A model generated the notes under the pieces. The model saw only the letters and a program-made list of their open reading frames with translations, made no database searches and was not told the DNA's origin. This document shows, one piece after another, positions 37,206 through 48,065 of a stretch of 64,000 bases of DNA. Positions within the stretch are counted from its first letter, which is position 1; each line of letters begins with the position of its first letter. The stretch covers positions 19,093,338 to 19,157,337 of the forward strand of contig NC_088302.1 of the NCBI RefSeq assembly GCF_032854445.1, given 5' to 3'. Both the position numbers and the translations under genes were made by a program. The stretch is from Liolophura sinensis. Taxonomy: Eukaryota; Mollusca; Polyplacophora; Chitonida; Chitonidae.

Positions 37206-37862
37206 GAATTCTAACCTGTCCTGTGTGCAGTATTACGGTTTACAACTCAAGGGGCCCCTCTACATTTTACAGCTGAAGGCACCCTTTCCATTTTACAAAA
37301 CTTCAACATGCCTGAATACACGTGTTATAAATATATCCTCTAATATTCCTGAAGATTATTATCGATCTTTTATGTATAGTTAAGGCTTATTCCCACCAGC
37401 GCTTTCAAAAGAGTATCGCTTTCGGGAACAGGATGGACTGAAAAACTTATTGGTTGAGTCAAGTCGTAAAAATAATTCCTGAGATACAGTTTGTCATTTG
37501 AATGTTTGTCGTTTTCATTGACATTTGACTACCGCTGCTTCACAATTAACAATTAGGGAGAAAGTGCCAGGTAGATGATGTCACATTGTCCTGCTTCGTT
37601 TGGTTTTGTCAACAAATATTGCCCAGAATATGATATGATCTGTTTTCTGCCGCCTGATATTGTCCATAATGATAACCGGAAGTTTACAGCCACTCTGGGT
37701 TACTCACTCCTCAAAGTCCCTCAGAGGGGTTGCACATCATTTTAAATCAAGTGACACGACCAGCTGAGCTTCAACCTGACCACAAGAGTGACAAAACTCT
37801 AGTTATAACAATTAAAGTTTTTTCCGTTTTTTTTTTAAACAAAGATACAGTTAGGATGAACG
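37206..37862. other. Unassigned stretch
   Basis: Nothing recognised. Confidence 0.5.
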
Positions 37863-38093
37863 CTTATTTATTACTTGACTGGTGTTTTATTCTATACTCA
37901 AGAATATTTCACTTTTACGACTGCGGTCAGCGTTACGGTGGGAGGAAACCGGAAAGAGCTCACAACCATCGCAGTTTCATGGCAGACCTTCCCACGTACA
38001 CGACCGGATCATATCATATTGGACTTCAACTCACAGCGATTGCACTGCTGGGAGGTTCGTGGATTGTTATGCTGCGCTAGCACGCTATCTACT
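37863..38093 (-). mobile_element. SINE, family 1
   Basis: Starts with a degraded ATTT tail and CTGGTGTTTTATTCTATACTC. The GACTGCGGTCAGCGTTACGG and CTTCAACTCACAGCGATTGC blocks follow, then GCTGCGCTAGCACGCTA of the head. Most of the CCCGGGGGAAACCC part is deleted. Confidence 0.82.
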
Positions 38094-39548
38094 AACGTTA
38101 CTTCCTAACTGGTTGTCTGAACTAAAAAAAATTGTTTCAAGTTGGAAAAAAGTGCTTTTTTCACCTACAGTACAATTTTCCACTATTAAGTTTATCTACA
38201 ATTTGAAATGTTTTCCCACTTTATCAGTGTTCTTTTCTGTTCATAATAACAGTACACGACAGGAAGTATACTTCCACATCGCTCTACTCCCCAAGGCGTA
38301 TGACGCCCTTCAGCAATTTTTTTTTTCATGATAGTGGCTCAGACTTTTAGCTGTTTTTCTTGTGATAGGGATACTTCCAAAGGTGTTGCCCACTAAAAGA
38401 CTTAAGCACAGCCTATTCTCTAGCATTGTGGTAGTGTCCAGAATAGTATTTCAACCGTAAAATATCAATATTATGCATTTACAAAGTTAACAGTCCATCT
38501 CCCCCCCCCGCCCCCCAAAAACAAAAAAAAAAACAAACTCTCACCTTCCTCACCCCAAGGACTCAAGCTTTTGACCAGACTAAACAGTACAGAGCTTACA
38601 AACTGGGTTGAGGGTTGGGATAGGGAAAGTGAGGTGGTGATACATAGCTACGTTGTACAAATATGTTTTACCCACCATTCTTGATGGATGTATATTTTAC
38701 AGTAATCTGCATCATCAATGAGACAGTCAGATATAACTAAATCGCTATATATAATCGGTAATCATAACAAGGGGTCTTTACTCAATCACTACAAATGGAC
38801 AGAAACGGGGAGATAATCTGGGTTATTCCCAGATGGCCCTTGTCTCCAGACTGGATGGCTTTTCCGCTTTGAATCCTTCGGGGAGAAATAATCATTTATT
38901 ACTACATACCTCAGCATTTTATTACATTCGATACACTGTGGTCTGTCTAGACAAATTGTCGATTATATTCTCGCCGACAATGAAAGCAGACTGATTCATT
39001 CTGTCTAGTATAATAATTTTACATATTGTCTCCATACCGTACCAGCTGAATAAAAATACTGTATTTGGGGGTATTGTCTGATTTTAATGACACGAAATCA
39101 TTTTAATAACTCATATTTGGGAATTGTTCTTTTGATTTCATCATATTCATTCGCAATTTTCTTCGCCTTTCGAAATCCAGTCAGTAATCGTAGTTGGTAT
39201 GAATGTGCATGTGCGAAGCAGCAAAGTGCGACAAATCAGCAAAATCGGGGAAATTTGCGACTAAGTCGGTAGTCAATGCATACAACGTCTTCCACGCAAT
39301 ATCCAAGTTGACTGTCATGACCACAACTAGCCAGATATGAAACCAATTTATAAAATTAACACTAAAGCGAAAGAAAAAAAAGTTTCAAGCTGTAAGTACA
39401 CGAGAAGTAATAACGACTAAAAACAACATCATTAAACGAAATGTTGCCTAACCACTTTTGTTGCAGTTCTATGGTCGGCACAATGTTATGCTGAAAGATG
39501 AATGGACGGAACAAAATTAGTTCAGCTGCATCACTTGTTTAATGAAAG
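38094..39548. other. Unassigned stretch
   Basis: C-rich run at about 38500-38517 followed by A-rich sequence. No recognised element. The frame at 37882-38331 (+) starts inside the SINE and is not supported. Confidence 0.5.
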
Positions 39549-39767
39549 ATGGCGGACAACAAACCTTACCCTCCAAATCAACCAATCAGAACGATCACTA
39601 CATCCAAGCACATGTCGGGGACCCCCTCCCGCCCCTCCAAAAGTTGTGTCCCACTGTCCGAAAGTAGTGTCCAACCAACTCAACACATGAATCAGCAATG
39701 TGTCAGTCCGACGCTGACTATGTGGGCAACAAGGCGGTATACACCACAAATAAATCCAAAGTCTTGA
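39549..39767 (+). CDS. Unsupported but protein-like open frame, possible first exon
   Basis: A 72-codon frame opening with AAGATGGCGGAC, a start context typical of animal genes and also a YY1-type motif. The predicted N-terminus is polar and proline-rich (MADNKPYPPNQPIRT), followed by Ser/Thr/Pro-rich sequence. No domain, signal peptide or membrane segment is visible, other frames are open over the same bases, and no convincing downstream exon or strong donor was found. It may be chance. Listed because the start context is better than that of other orphan frames here. Confidence 0.15.
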   Translation: MADNKPYPPNQPIRTITTSKHMSGTPSRPSKSCVPLSESSVQPTQHMNQQCVSPTLTMWATRRYTPQINPKS

Positions 39768-39844
39768 CTAGTGTCGCACTAGAGTCTTTCATCTGAGTAC
39801 TAGCCAAGTGAGGTTTTTTAATCAACTAATATCCAGTAACTGAA

Positions 39845-40012
39845 CAATTCATGTGAACAAGTCAAGTGAACATATGTGAGCAAGTCAAGTGAACAATTCA
39901 TGTCAACGAGTTAAGTGAACAATTCATGTGAGTAAGACAAGTGTACAATTGATGTGAACCAGTGAACAATTCATGTGAACAAGTGAACAATTCATGTGAA
40001 CAAGTTAAGTGA
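39845..40012. repeat. Degenerate minisatellite, about 26 bp
   Basis: Six to seven copies of GAACAATTCATGTGAACAAG with variable AGTTAAGT or AGTCAAGT ends. Confidence 0.85.
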
Positions 40013-40092
40013 ATGTTACTACATGATGTTAATACACCGAACAAAGTCTTTACCATTATGAATCCGCAACGAACTTCCTAGGGCAAGCAGAC

Positions 40093-40255
40093 CGTTTCGG
40101 TGGCCTAATAGTCACCGCGTCCACCGCGAAGTCGGCAGTTCTTGGATCACACCTGGGTAGGATCATACCAAAGAGTAGTACTTGTTGAACACTGAGAGGT
40201 TAGAGCAAGAAAACAGTACCAGTTTGCCCGGTGTCAGCATAATGTTTTAATGAAA
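40093..40255 (+). mobile_element. SINE fragment, family 3
   Basis: Head CGTTTCGGTGGCCTAATAG, then AGTCGGCAGTTC and ACCTGGGTAGGATCATACC, then GCCCGGTGTCAGCATAATG. The 3' part is absent. Confidence 0.65.
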
Positions 40256-40269
40256 GATTGATACATACC

Positions 40270-40682
40270 CCATGCATGCATGCATGCGTCCATCCATGTA
40301 TACATACATACATACATACAGGGGGGCCTCCGTGGCTCAGTTGGTTAGCGAGCTAGTGCAGCGTAATGACCCAGGAGTCTCTCACCAATGCGGTCGCTGT
40401 GAGTTCAAGTCTAGCTTATGCTGGCTTCCTCTCCGGCCGTACGTGGGAAGGTCTTTCAGCAACCTGTGGATGGTCGTGGGTTTCCACCGGGCTCTGCCCG
40501 GTTTCCACCCACCATAATGCTTGCCGCCGTCATATAAGTGAAATATTCTTGAGTACGGCGTAAAACACCAATCAAATAAATAAATAAATAAACATACACA
40601 CATCCATCCATCCATCCATCCATCCATACATACATCCATCCATCTATCCATACATCCATCCATCCATCCATCCATCCATACA
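40270..40682. repeat. Tetranucleotide microsatellites around a SINE
   Basis: CATG and CATA repeats at about 40272-40320 and CATC/CATA repeats at about 40592-40682 flank the SINE at 40321-40591. Minus-strand frames rich in DGWM are translations of the CATC repeat. Confidence 0.9.
40321..40591 (+). mobile_element. Full-length tRNA-derived SINE, family 1
   Basis: Best copy in the window. Head GGGGCCTCCGTGGCTCAGTT then GGTTAGCGAGC (box A-like), TGACCCAGGAGTCTCTCACC, box B-like GAGTTCAAGTC, CTTCCTCTCCGGCCGTACG, TGGTCGTGGGTTTCC, GAAATATTCTTGAGTACGG, and an AAAT tail. Confidence 0.95.
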
Positions 40683-40829
40683 TAGGGCCAGCATTATAGC
40701 TATATTATTGAATATTTCTTAACCACTCGGGGATGATGTACGCTCAGCAAGTAAAGTAAAGACTTTCTTTAAACGGGTGTCAAAGTTAATTTTTAACAAG
40801 CGTTATCGGGAAATCAATGAGCACCCTGC

Positions 40830-41040
40830 AATATAGTATGCCCAATAAATGCCCATCCTGTAATAGGTAATGCCCCATCAAAGACCATCCTGTAATACAG
40901 GATGCCCAATCAATGACCACCCTGTATTATAGAATGCCCAATCAATAGTTTATGTCAGTCATATTACCACTGTGAACAATACATCTTAACCAATCACCAC
41001 CGTGAACAATCCATCTCAACCAATCACAACATCTGGGGAT
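40830..41040. repeat. Two short tandem repeats (about 39 bp and 30 bp)
   Basis: 40830-40950 holds three to four copies of a phrase like ACCATCCTGTAATA..ATGCCCAATCAATG. 40965-41040 holds two to three copies of CACCRYGTGAACAATMCATC plus TYAACCAAT. Confidence 0.75.
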
Positions 41041-41267
41041 GAATCAGCTGACACAATTCATTAGTTAATGAAACCAATGGCAGCATAACATCATCAATGA
41101 AGCCATGGAGCATGCAGCAAATAAATCCAACCGCCGATAAAACCGTGCTAGATATTCATCCATCGGGGTGAAAATAAAATCATTGGGACTTTCGCTTCTC
41201 CTGCTAAAACTAGCTAGAGAAGAATGTGTTCATTGCGCTCAGAAAAGAAAAAAAATAGATGATACAA

Positions 41268-41515
41268 CGAATGCCTGCGGTTTAACGTCGTACTTAATTT
41301 TTCCATTCATGTGACAACGAGGAGTCATTAGGAGTTTGTTCATATATACTGTGTCTTTTTGTGGCAGGGCGATTCCATGCCGCCAGAGTGGTGCCGCTAC
41401 TGAAGTATCATGCCGAAGACACCAGACATTACACCCTGCCAAGTCACATTATACTGAAACCTGGCCAACCAGTCCTGTTTCCATTTTCTAACCTCTCACT
41501 GCTTAGTGCCAAACA
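41268..41515 (-). mobile_element. SINE, family 3, 3' part
   Basis: GGTTTAACGTCGTACTTAA, CGAGGAGTCATTAGG, GTGGCAGGGCGATTCCATGC, CTGAAGTATCATGCCGAAG and TAACCTCTCACTGCTTAGTG in family order. It ends at the family 1 SINE that follows. Confidence 0.75.
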
Positions 41516-41516
41516 A

Positions 41517-41762
41517 GTATTTATTTACTTATTTATTTATTTGATTGGTGTTGTATGCCCTACTCAAGAGTATTTCACTTATACGACGGCGGGCAGCATT
41601 ATGGTGGATGGAAACCGGGTAGAGCCCGGTAGAAACCCACGACCATCCGTACGTTGCTGCCAGACTTTCCCATGTACGGTCGGAGAGGAAGCCAGCATGA
41701 GCTGGACTTGAACTCACAGCGACCGCATTGGTGAGAGGCTCCCGGGTCATTCCCCTCATAGT
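41517..41762 (-). mobile_element. SINE, family 1, head missing
   Basis: ATTT tail, GATTGGTGTTGTATGCCC, GACGGCGGGCAGCATTATGG, CTTGAACTCACAGCGACCGC, ending near GGCTCCCGGGTCATTC. It lies directly behind a family 3 element, as does the copy at 42130. Confidence 0.88.
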
Positions 41763-41945
41763 CCCTGCCTTACACCTCTAAGCTTCCTGTGTATTGTCAT
41801 TTGTGTGATACTTTAGTTGTACGTAATTCAGACGGGATGTATCAGAGAAGTTTCTCCTTTGCAGTGTCCACCATGCCGTGCCTTCACCCCGGACCTCATC
41901 GGCGTTTACAACAAAGGCGCGCCGACGGCCAAGATTTTGAGGTTA

Positions 41946-42117
41946 TATTGTGTCTTTTTGTGGCAGGGCGATTCCATGCCGCCAGAGTGTTGCCGCTACT
42001 GAAGTATCATGCCGGAGACACCAGACTTTACACCCTGCCAAGTCACATTATACTAAAACCTGGCCAACCAGCCCTGTTTCATTTCTCTAACCTCTAACTG
42101 CTTAGTGCCAAACGAGG
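41946..42117 (-). mobile_element. SINE fragment, family 3, second copy of local duplication
   Basis: Starting at TATTGTGTCTTTTTGTGGCAG it repeats 41346-41515 almost base for base, up to TAACTGCTTAGTGCCAAAC. See the finding on the compound duplication. Confidence 0.85.
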
Positions 42118-42129
42118 TAGCAACAAGTA

Positions 42130-42396
42130 TTTATTTATTTATTTATGTGATTGGTGTTTTATGCCCTACTCAAGAGTATTTCACTTATACGACCACGGCC
42201 CTCATTATGGTGGATGGAAACCGGGTAGAGCCCGGGAGAAACCCACGACCATCCGTACGTTGCTGGCAAACCTTCCCACGTACGGCCGGAGAGGAAGCCA
42301 GCATCTGGACTTGAATTCACAGCGACCGCATTGGTGAGAGGCTCCTGGGTCATTACGCTGCACTAGCGCGCTAACCAACTGAGCCACGAAGGCCCC
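42130..42396 (-). mobile_element. Full-length tRNA-derived SINE, family 1
   Basis: Complete from the ATTT tail to the head CTAACCAACTGAGCCACGAA. It is flanked by a perfect 12-bp duplication TAGCAACAAGTA at 42118-42129 and 42397-42408. Confidence 0.95.
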
Positions 42397-42469
42397 TAGC
42401 AACAAGTACCATTACCTCCCAAAAAAGAAACTAGCTTTATCCAGTCTTCATGGAGACATTCCTTCATCC

Positions 42470-43195
42470 CGTTCAGCTTTGTATGAGTGAAAATGTTCGC
42501 TCATCCTGAAGAAACAGGGTTACTGACGACATTCATTCATCCTGATTATACAAGGTTCATGACAACGCTCGATCATCCTGATGAAACCAGGTTCAAGATG
42601 ACGCTCGTTCATCCTGATGAAACCGGGTTCATGATGATGTTTGTTCATCCGGATTAAATTAGGTTTATGAAGACGATCACTGGATTCATGGTTAAGTTCG
42701 CTTCTTCTAATGAAACTAGGTTCATACATGAATTTTTTTTTTGCCGGCTTGAAACTGTCATTATGAAGATTAATTCATCATGCTAAAACTATGGAGTCAT
42801 TTGTTCATCGTGCTGAAGCTGCAAGTAGCTTCTTGGATTTTTTTCCCTTTGCTGAAAGTGGCTTCATGATTGATTGAATTAACAACCGTTCATCCTGCTG
42901 AAACTGGTTTCGTGGAGAGATTCCTTCATCATGTTGAATTTCGTGTGTGTTTGAGACTGGCCATCTTGCTTAAATTTACTTCTTGGCAGAATTCGTTCAC
43001 CCCACTAGTGCTATTTAACATAGAGGCATTTATTCATCCGTCAGGCGCTAGCTGCGTACAGACGTTTGTTCATCCGTCTGGCGCTGGCTGAGTACAGACA
43101 TTTGTTCATCCGTCTGGCGCTAGCTTCGTGCACATTTATTCATTCCCTCTGGCACTAGCTGCGTGCAGACATTTATTCATCCTTCTGACGCTAGT
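42470..43195. repeat. Two adjoining 36-bp minisatellites
   Basis: 42470-42990: copies of GTTCATCCTGATGAAACCAG plus GTTCATGATGACGCTC, diverging rightwards. 43000-43195: copies of GTTCATCCGTCTGGCGCTAG plus CTGCGTACAGACATTT. Both units are 36 bp and share GTTCATCC, so the second probably arose from the first. Reading the first on the minus strand gives a 12-residue repeat (EPGFIRMNERHH-like) for 69 codons; the second on the plus strand gives FIHPSGAS-like repeats. Confidence 0.88.
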
Positions 43196-43924
43196 AAATA
43201 CTTTCACAGAAAAGCACCAGCAATCTTGGTGAAACTGGCCCTGATAGAGGTTAGCAAAAATGTTATATCTTTAAAAAACATAAGAGTACCTGTAGTGTAT
43301 TAGGTTTCTTCACGGCGAGTGTGTTGCTAATGGACTAGATTTGTGCTAATGGTGGATGTGACGACGACATATTGTATTCTAACACCTCTCCCATAGAGAC
43401 AGTGTGTAGATAATGGGTTCTAGTTGCGACCTTACGACGCATTAGTACCAGCGGGAATTTGTTCTCTAATGTGGGTCATTCAGATCATGGAGGGCTCTCT
43501 AAGTCATTTTTATACGGGGTGTTCAAAGTAGTGAGGAAGACGACAAAAGTGCCGTTGCAATTTACTGACTGTTAGTTCTGTACGATATAAACACAAAGCT
43601 TTTTTTGCCGCTTTCAAAATGTAATTTTCTTCGCACTCCATTGAGATACAGGATGAGGTCTGTTTAGCCTCGTTGCATGGTGCCACACCTATCTTTGAAT
43701 TACCTCATATTTACTCTTCGACAAGAAGTGTTCAAACATGGCTTTAGTTTTATAGTTTGTGAAAATGTGTCTAGGGTGTACTGCGGACTATGGACAAACA
43801 TATAGTTTTATATAGACCGATAACATTGCAAATGCCGATGCATGAGCTGTAAATTTAACAACCTGTTCACAAGCCTACTAGGCAACGTCGTTAAATTATT
43901 CGCATAAAGCTTAGCACTCGCTCC
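43196..43924. other. Unassigned stretch
   Basis: Nothing recognised. Confidence 0.5.
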
Positions 43925-44110
43925 AAATGATCCACATCCCTTGACCCGTGAGGTCGATGGCTCGAGTCCAGATCTCACTTTACGTGAAGTTTGCAAGGTA
44001 CCAGTCGAAGGGCGATTTTTTCCCCGACTTCCTCCACTCTTGAACTTGGCCACCGGCGTATAAGATAAACACTTCTAAGGTGCGTCGTTCAACACCAATC
44101 AAAATAAACA
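43925..44110 (+). mobile_element. Decayed SINE, family 1-like
   Basis: GGCTCGAGTCCAGATCTCAC (box B-like), TTCCCCGACTTCCTCCACTC, GGCCACCGGCGTATAAGATA, GTGCGTCGTTCAACACCAATC and a short A-rich tail. Confidence 0.6.
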
Positions 44111-44198
44111 AACGCCCTAATTACTACTGGTATGAGTAAATTGCTGACACAGATTGACTTAGGGAATTTTGTATTTATAAGAGTAGAGTATAAGAGTA

Positions 44199-44203
44199 TA
44201 TTA

Positions 44204-44269
<66 letters not shown>
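44199..44269. repeat. TA dinucleotide microsatellite
   Basis: About 34 TA units with one ATACATAT interruption near 44221. Confidence 0.97.
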
Positions 44270-44770
44270 TTTTTACTTTAAAGAGGTCTTAAGTCGTATA
44301 ATTAAACTATAGTAGCGGAGTGGGGGAATCTCTTTTCGACCAAAGCAGTGGCGAGAGTTACGGGGTGAAGCAGACCCAAATGTGTCCGCTTTATGTCCAG
44401 GAAAATTTACTCTAGGTCACACACGCATTCAAACGTCCCTAACACATATCGACGACAACCGAATATTCTTACAAATTAACTAGCCTATTGGTTAGTTAAT
44501 TGGTTGGCCTGACCAAAAAGAATACATGTAATAACACAAATTGACGAAAAAGGTCATTTTCAGTTACTACAATGCTACGGCAGCCATGTCGAACTGTTTG
44601 TGTCAGTCACAGGATCAATGAGGCCACTCAAAATGCCATTCAAAGGCGATAGTCCTTGAACTCGGCCATACATCTACCTGTATTCAGACTGATAAAGGTA
44701 ATGACAGTCTTGTTAAAGCAGCACGATGGAGGCGGGCTCGCTATCTGCTACGGTATAGGCTCGGGAAATG

Positions 44771-45121
44771 AGTGACTGAGTGCTTGGGGTTTAACGTCGT
44801 ACTTAACAAGTTTTCAGTCATATAACGACGAAGAGATTCTTTGAGAGCATGTAATGTGTCTCCTTGTTGCGAGACGGATTTCCACCGCTCTTTTATCTAG
44901 TGCTGCTTTACTGGGACGCCTTACCGAAGGAAAGTAAGACGCTCCGCCCGGGGTCATTATACAGATACGGGTCAACCAGTCGTTGCACTATCCCCTTCAC
45001 TAAGCGAGGAAGTTACAACTTCTTCTCTGAAGCCCTTAGGTGTGACTCGACCCAGGATTGACCCTGGATCTACCGCTCCCAAAGCGGACGCTCTACCAAC
45101 TGTGCTATAGGGACCGGTCGA
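44771..45121 (-). mobile_element. Full-length tRNA-derived SINE, family 2
   Basis: AGTG-type tail, GCTTGGGGTTTAACGTCGT, CTGCTTTACTGGGACGCCTT, GGATTGACCCTGGATCTACC (box B-like), then the head ACGCTCTACCAACTGTGCTA (box A-like). It is flanked by near-identical CTCGGGAAATG (44760-44770) and CTCGGAAAATG (45122-45132). Confidence 0.93.
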
Positions 45122-45132
45122 CTCGGAAAATG

Positions 45133-46909
45133 TGATAAGTTTTCATGAACAGATGTGATTATCTTCTAAGCTTTTTGGTTCGGCCTGTTTTTAACACTGA
45201 CAGAGACAATACGGTTCACGTGGATTTATGCTACGGAAGTTTTAATGCGCGTGTGAACCGCTGTAAATGTTCCTTACCTTAAATCAGACAAATCTGGAGC
45301 TGTTTAATTCACACCGTAACTCTCGAAACTGCGCTGCTCCAACAGAGAGAGAGTTACCCCACTCCGTAACCACATGTATAATTAATCGATTTAGCTCTAG
45401 GCCATATCTATTATATAGCCCATTAACATGGGAACGAAAAATAAATCGTTACATTAAGAAAGATTCCGAGGCCAATATGTACATCTGGTATATTTGTTTC
45501 ATTGTAGATGCAAACAACTAGTTGCAAAATGTGTGGTAGAATCTTCTGCGCCCTCTCTGTGAACAAAAGCGGTATTTTGCAGTAGCTGTGCAGAGGTGGT
45601 TTGGATAAAAAAAAAAGCTTTTCAGAAATTTTTCAGACAAGGTTGCTTGTCAGTGGGATTTCTCTTAGTTGTGTAAGTGTTCGAATACTATCTACAGCTA
45701 ACAGTGACAGTGGATGCAGGCGTTACGTTTATTTGAAGAAATCACGCGAAAAATAAGCTTTTTCGGTGAAAACGACACATGAGAATACAGGTCTTTCGCA
45801 CTGTAACTCTTGTTGCTGTGCCTGTAGAGTCAGGGTTAATGTATGTTTGCAAGTAGTATCGTTTCACAGACACGGGAAATTTTCTTTTCTCCCAAGCTTA
45901 AAGATAACATTAAGAACACGTCTGGGATACGGCGTTTTCTGTATTTACAGCTATAGTAAATGTGAAGGCTACATGTTATGCTGGATTAATCCGATGTGTT
46001 TATCAGTCTGGACTTTACTACACCGGAAATTACTTCCTAAATAGTCGAGAAAATCAAGGCGCCTGTGTAATCTACATGCTATGAACCACCGCGTTACGAC
46101 GCGAGATCCCAATGTTCTAAGGGAGATAACCGTCACAAATTGATGTAACAAAAAGTTACCTCCCCGAAATAAACGGTTTTACTACTTTACTCCACTGCCT
46201 ACTTGTGCCTATTGCCTCCGCTGAGATTACATCTGGGTACCGTATAATCACGTAGAAAGGCGTGTGATCTCGAATTTAACGTACTCGTGTCTTGACTGAC
46301 ATAGGGTTACGTGGGCCTACTCTTCGGTTTACCGAGACACATTTTATTAAAGAGAAGACAGTCTCAGTTGAATGTCTTTGAAATGTTTTAATTTTATATT
46401 TTGCTATATATCCCTGCAAATACGGGTACTGTAAGTTACTAACATATATCATAAGTAGAATATATATATATGTTTGCACCAAACTGGTTTGCAATCCTAT
46501 GTCCCGGTATCCTGGTCTATTACTTCAACATAATTCTTACAAGAAAGGCAACAGTAGACCAAATGCACATATATATACACAGATAAACCATCCTATATAA
46601 AAGTTAAAAGGCATACTTATTATTTTTAATATGTTGGATAACTGAGATAGCACAGATCAAAGTAGGCAAAGTTACGGCAAGGTATAGGCCTGAGTATACG
46701 CGCTGGCAGTCAGAATATTTCTGCTTCTCACGAGACCTTTCCTTGAGAATTTGCTTTGCTTTGTATTATTCTTTGACGACGGTTATAAGTCAAAACATGG
46801 CGGACATTGGCTTGACTTGTTTGATTTGAAATTTTCCTCACGGAGTTAAATAGGGCAAGTTCTGAGCTCTACATGTGATATTCTTTGACTTGAGCCATGA
46901 AATTTAAAG
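45133..46909. other. Unassigned stretch
   Basis: Frames at 45267-45521 and 45766-46044 (+) are unrecognised. GTTATAAGTCAAAACATGGCGG near 46790 resembles a start context, but no protein-like frame follows. Confidence 0.45.
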
Positions 46910-47932
46910 TGGCGCTAGATATCTAGTTGTATTGAAAACAAGCGTTTTTTTATGAAAAGTCTGTGTGATATTGTCATAGTTTGCCACGTGCATTTGTTTA
47001 GATCATAGCACATGTGTATGTTTACATCACATGATCAGCTCCCCTATATTAATATTCATGACGTTGCAACATTGCGATTGCATAATAATACGCAAGTAAC
47101 TTACTGCGGGACTGCTCAAGGTGATGAACCGAGTGGAATAGATTTTTTTTTTTTTTTTTTTTTTGATTGGTGTTTTACGCCGTACTCAAGAATATTTCAC
47201 TTATACGACGGCGACCAGCATTATGGTGGGTGGAAACCGAGCAGAGCCCGGGGGAAACCCACGACCATCCGCAGGTTGCTGGCAGACCTTCCCACTTACG
47301 GCCAGAGAGAAAGCCAGCATGAGCTGGACTTGAACTCACAGCGACCGCATTGGTGAGAGGCTCCTGGGTCATTACGCTGCGCTAGCGCGCTAACCAACTG
47401 AGCCACGGAGGCCCCGAGTGGAATAGAGTGACTGTCTGAAAGGAGACGCTGTTTCGAGTCCTTTATTTATTTATAGTTTCTTACGTCAAAAGACGGTAAC
47501 ATAAAAGTATTACAGTCTGTAGGCTAGTTCAATTAAATTAAACGGCGAGGTCTACTTTCAATAATTTCTGATATTTACTTACCTCATATTTAGTCAAAGT
47601 TCCGTGTCTAAAAAAGTTACCAGCTCAATTTCGTTAGATTTCTCTCAGTTTTTCTCCGTCGATCAGCATATGAAAACGCAGAGTTGCTGTTCTTTTCTGG
47701 CGCAAGATATCTAGTTGTATTGAAAATAAGCGTTTTTTTTATGAAAAGTCTGTAGGCTAGTTCAATTAAATTAAACGGTGAGGTCCACTTTCAACAATTT
47801 CTGATATTTACTTACCTCATATTTAGTCAAAGTTCCGTGTCTAAAAAAGTTACCGGCTCAATTTCGTTAGATTTCTCTCAGTTTTTCTCCGTCGATCAGC
47901 ATATGAAAACGCAGAGTTGCTGTTCTGTATCC
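46910..47932. repeat. Duplicated block upstream of the NUDT17 gene
   Basis: 47511-47693 (from CAGTCTGTAGGCTAGTTCAA to GCAGAGTTGCTGTTCT) is repeated at 47747-47932 with about 95 percent identity by eye. The sequence in front of the second copy (TATCTAGTTGTATTGAAAA then AAGCGTTTTTTT) repeats 46918-46966. So a block 46910-47693 was duplicated, and the second copy lacks the internal part that contains the SINE. Confidence 0.88.
47143..47415 (-). mobile_element. Full-length tRNA-derived SINE, family 1
   Basis: Poly-T instead of an ATTT tail, then GATTGGTGTTTTACGCCGTA to the head CTAACCAACTGAGCCACGGA. It is flanked by a perfect 12-bp duplication GAGTGGAATAGA at 47131-47142 and 47416-47427. About 650 bp upstream of the NUDT17 start codon. 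Confidence 0.96.
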
Positions 47933-48065
47933 AGTAACTAGATATTACTTGACGTGTTGCACTGACAAACAAGTGAGTCTACAATGCTAAGAACAACACA
48001 TTGTGAACAGAGTTATGTCCCTTACTCCAGAGTGACGAATGGAGTTTGGCTCCAAATTACTTAGA

